From contig ONTY01000073.1 of the NCBI GenBank assembly GCA_900320815.1, positions 1-6,686 on the forward strand: a stretch of DNA of 6,686 nucleotides, read 5' to 3'. The notes under the pieces are model-generated. The model was given only the letters and a program-made list of their open reading frames with translations. It was not told the DNA's origin and made no database searches. How positions within the stretch are numbered: the first letter of the stretch is position 1; every line of letters starts with the position of its first letter. Source of the DNA: an uncultured Pseudomonadota bacterium (GTDB taxonomy: Bacteria > Pseudomonadota > Gammaproteobacteria > Burkholderiales > Burkholderiaceae_C). A program made the translations under genes and the position numbers. Shown here one piece after another: positions 4,599-6,686 of this stretch.

Positions 4599-6464
4599 TT
4601 ACGGCGCGTGTGTGTCCGCCCCATGAGATTGTGTTGAAAAAGTGTTGCCGCCGCCGCCGCTGCCCCTCCAGCGCAGGATGCTGGTGCCAAATGCCAGCAC
4701 AAGCAGGCTGGCGCCTACGTCGGCAAAAACCGCCATCCACATGGTGGCGTGCCCGCCGATGGCAGCGAGCACAAACGCCAGCTTGATGGCGAGTGCGGCG
4801 GCGATGCTGCCCCAGAGCACGCGCCAGGTGTGGCGCGAGAGAGCGATGAGCCAGGGGATGCGGCGCACCTCGCCACTCATCAGCACCACGTCGGCAGCTT
4901 CCATCGCCACGTCGGCGCCCGCTGCGGCCACGGCAATGCCCACATCAGCGGCGGCGAGTGCCGGGGCGTCGTTGATGCCATCGCCCGCCATGGCCACCGC
5001 ACCGGCGGCAGCCAGCTGGCGCAGCGCCTGCTGTTTGCCTTCGGGCAGCAGCTGCGCGTGCACCTCTTGCGCCTCAAGCCCCACGGCGCGTGCCACAGCG
5101 GCAGCGGCGCCTGCGTGGTCGCCGGTGAGCATGGCGCAGCGCAGCCCTTGTGCCTGCAGCGCGGCGATGGCGTCGGCGGCGCCAGCGCGCACGGTGTCGG
5201 TGATGGCGAAGATGGCCAGCACTGCGTCCCGCCCCTCTTGCTCGCGCGCCAGCACGCTGATGCTGCGGCCACGCTCATGCGCTGCGCACCTGGCTTGCCA
5301 GAGCGTTTCCTCCTCGTCGGCGCCGCGCAGCGTGTGCGCGGCCACCAGCCGCAGCGGCTGCCCCTGCACCACGCCGCGCACGCCGCAGCCGGGCAGCTCT
5401 TCAAACGCCGCCACGGGCAGCTCAGCGCCCGCCCCGGCCAGACCTGCCGCGATGGCCTGCGCGACAGGATGGTTGCTGCGCGCTGCCAGCGCCCGCGCCC
5501 ACTGGCGCGCCTGCTGCTCGGGCACGTCGCCCCAGGCGCGCGTTGCGCCTTCTTCCAGCACCGGGCGCCCTTGGGTGAGCGTGCCCGTTTTGTCAAAGGC
5601 CACGCAGCGCAGCAGGCGCAGGCGCTCGAGCACCGCGCCGCCGCGCACCAGCGCGCCACGGCGCGCCGCCAGCGTCAGCGCGCTGATGACCGCCGCCGGC
5701 GTTGCCAGCAGCAGCGCGCACGGGCATGAGGCCACCAACAGTGCCAGCGCCCGGTACATGGCCGTCAAAAGCGGCCAGCCTGCCAATGCACCGCCCACCG
5801 CCACTGCCAGCGCCAGTGCAAAGATGGCGGGCGTGTAGACGGCGGCAAAGCGGTCGATGAGGCGCTGCACCGGCGCACGCGCGGCCTGCGCCTGCTCAAC
5901 CGCACGCACGATGCGCGCGAGTTGCGTGTCACTGGCCGGCGCGGTGACACGCAGCACCAGCAGCCCATTTAGGTTGAGCGCGCCCGCCCACACCGCATCG
6001 CCCGCGCGCTTGTCCACGGGCAGGCTCTCGCCGGTGAGCGGCGCTTCGTTCACAGCGCTGTGTCCCTCTAGCACCACGCCATCCAGAGCAAAACGCGCGC
6101 CGGGCTTCACACGCACCAGCGCGCCGACGGGAACTTCGTGCGCAGGGCGCGTGTGCCATGCGCCCCCTTCGCCTTGCACCTCCGCCGTCGCCGGCGCCAT
6201 CTCCAGCACGCGGGCAATGGCGCCGCTGGCGCGCGCCGACGCCCGCTCTTCCAGAGCCTGCGAGAGGGCGTACAGCGCCATCACCATCGCCCCTTCCGGC
6301 CAGTGTCCGATGAGAAATGCACCTGTGACCGCCGCCGCCGTCAGCGCCGCCGCCGTCAGCCGCCAGCGCCGCAACTGCTGCAGCCCCTTGGCGTACGTGG
6401 ACAAGCCCGCGAGCACCACCGACAGCGCCGCAAGCGCGGACGCTATATGCGATTTGAATCCCAT
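4599..6464 (-). CDS. Heavy-metal-translocating P1B-type ATPase (Zn/Cd/Pb, ZntA/CadA-like), N-terminally short
   Basis: This 621-residue inner-membrane pump uses ATP to export soft divalent metals. Visible motifs in order are: actuator loop TGES (144-147), SCPCALLLATP with metal-binding Cys247 and Cys249, phosphorylation site DKTGT (Asp291), the nucleotide-domain His-Pro (332-333), TGD (447-449) and GDGINDAP (494-501). In the last two helices, Lys561 and Asp582 lie 21 residues apart, as Lys693 and Asp714 do in E. coli ZntA. This points to Zn/Cd/Pb rather than copper. The family normally has 650-900 residues with an N-terminal metal-binding domain and eight helices. Here there is no metal-binding domain, and the protein begins inside the usual second helix, leaving about seven (near 7-24, 37-53, 56-71, 211-229, 236-258, 550-570, 574-595). 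The start at 6464 is firm, with AAGGAG five bases upstream. The tail is Gly/Ser-rich. It lies 31 nt after the preceding gene, in one operon. Confidence 0.93.
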   Translation of the reverse strand: MGFKSHIASALAALSVVLAGLSTYAKGLQQLRRWRLTAAALTAAAVTGAFLIGHWPEGAMVMALYALSQALEERASARASGAIARVLEMAPATAEVQGEGGAWHTRPAHEVPVGALVRVKPGARFALDGVVLEGHSAVNEAPLTGESLPVDKRAGDAVWAGALNLNGLLVLRVTAPASDTQLARIVRAVEQAQAARAPVQRLIDRFAAVYTPAIFALALAVAVGGALAGWPLLTAMYRALALLVASCPCALLLATPAAVISALTLAARRGALVRGGAVLERLRLLRCVAFDKTGTLTQGRPVLEEGATRAWGDVPEQQARQWARALAARSNHPVAQAIAAGLAGAGAELPVAAFEELPGCGVRGVVQGQPLRLVAAHTLRGADEEETLWQARCAAHERGRSISVLAREQEGRDAVLAIFAITDTVRAGAADAIAALQAQGLRCAMLTGDHAGAAAAVARAVGLEAQEVHAQLLPEGKQQALRQLAAAGAVAMAGDGINDAPALAAADVGIAVAAAGADVAMEAADVVLMSGEVRRIPWLIALSRHTWRVLWGSIAAALAIKLAFVLAAIGGHATMWMAVFADVGASLLVLAFGTSILRWRGSGGGGNTFSTQSHGADTHAP

Positions 6465-6469
6465 GCCGT

Positions 6470-6475
6470 CTCCTT
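6470..6475 (-). promoter_or_regulatory. Ribosome binding site of the P-type ATPase
   Basis: AAGGAG on the minus strand lies five bases before the ATG at 6464. This supports the short N-terminus of the pump as a real start rather than a miscalled one. Confidence 0.8.
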
Positions 6476-6495
6476 TCTTCCCTTCGACGCCGCCG

Positions 6496-6686
6496 CTACC
6501 TGGCGGCGGCTTCGACGCGCTTCAGCTGGAAGCGCCATGCTCCCTGCTCGTCCACAGGCGGCTCGCCAAGGCGTGTGGCGCGCACGCGCAGCGCCTTCGC
6601 GCGGGGGTAGCCTACGACCGAGTAGAAATCCACCGTGAACGGCTTGCCGCGTTCCGGCGGCTTTGCGTCTTCGAACTTCTTCAGCA
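6496..6686 (-). CDS. C-terminal fragment of an unrecognised protein, upstream gene of the metal-ATPase operon
   Basis: The last 62 codons of a gene entering from the right edge end at a TAG (6498-6496), 31 nt before the ATPase start. They read LKKFEDAKPPERGKPFTVDF, YSVVGYPRAKALRVRATRLG, then EPPVDEQGAWRFQLKRVEAAAR. The segment is highly charged with alternating hydrophobic residues (FTVDFYSVV, ALRVRATRL, WRFQLKRV), which looks like a run of beta-strands at the end of a soluble domain. There is no membrane helix or recognisable motif. The short gap suggests co-transcription with the pump. I cannot assign a family from this much; codon use matches the neighbouring genes, so it is a genuine coding end. 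Confidence 0.65.
   Translation of the reverse strand, partial: LKKFEDAKPPERGKPFTVDFYSVVGYPRAKALRVRATRLGEPPVDEQGAWRFQLKRVEAAAR

Noticed and set aside
4558..4740. 61-residue extension of the ankyrin lipoprotein into the ATPase gene
   Set aside because: It would bury the lipoprotein signal peptide and overlap the ATPase in another frame. The ATG at 4557 has its own ribosome binding site.
4642..5838. Long plus-strand open frame (398 codons) opposite the P-type ATPase
   Set aside because: It consists of Ser/Ala/Arg-rich low-complexity sequence antisense to an unmistakable ATPase with all motifs intact, so it is a shadow frame.
4599..6464. Assignment of the P-type ATPase as a copper pump (CopA or CcoI)
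   Set aside because: The CPC motif is shared, but the last two helices have the Lys/Asp pair with ZntA spacing and lack the Asn/Tyr and Met/Ser signature of copper ATPases. No copper chaperone or cytochrome oxidase genes are adjacent.

Overview
This is a high-GC window, and every gene I can support lies on the minus strand. Codon use (GC at third positions), the protein families and the sequence style suggest a betaproteobacterium, most likely Burkholderiales/Comamonadaceae-like. That placement is by recognition only; no marker gene is present. No tRNA, rRNA, CRISPR array, transposase or phage gene is visible.

Reading along the minus strand, from high to low coordinates, the first block runs from 6686 to 3746. 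It looks like one operon: the 3' end of an unrecognised gene (stop at 6496), a CPC-type heavy-metal P1B-ATPase of the Zn2+/Cd2+/Pb2+ (ZntA/CadA) kind (6464-4599), and a small outer-membrane-type lipoprotein with about three C-terminal ankyrin repeats (4557-3811). The gaps are only 31 and 41 nt. Both complete genes have a clear AAGGAG ribosome binding site, and a Rho-independent terminator follows at 3787-3746. The ATPase is unusual: it has no N-terminal metal-binding domain and starts inside what is normally the second transmembrane helix. The lipoprotein carries a compact Cys/His cluster that could bind metal.

The stretch from 3298 to 3810 has no intact gene. It holds the terminator, a decayed ankyrin-coding remnant (about 3600-3740), a perfect 9-bp inverted repeat inside a set of repeated half-sites (3472-3509), GC-rich hairpins, and a G-run/A-run directly upstream of the next gene.

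The second block (3297-209) is a pair of genes overlapping by 22 nt. The first is a family 2 glycosyltransferase with C-terminal membrane helices, resembling polyprenyl-phosphate sugar synthases. The second is a large multi-spanning GT-C-type glycosyltransferase. The likely logic is that the first makes a lipid-linked sugar and the second transfers it on the periplasmic face, modifying a cell-envelope glycan. The substrates cannot be read from sequence.

The leftmost ~295 bases do not belong with the rest. On the minus strand the GT-C gene loses its natural end near position 290 and runs into a short fragment of a Clostridia-type ABC transporter sugar-binding protein. Near position 125 that fragment is joined in frame to a fragment of an NCS2 purine permease. 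Two joins between unrelated gene interiors within 300 bases most probably mean a chimeric assembly or chimeric template from a mixed (for example gut or wastewater) community. The terminal residues of the 708-residue reading frame, and anything inferred from this edge, should be treated as artefact-prone.
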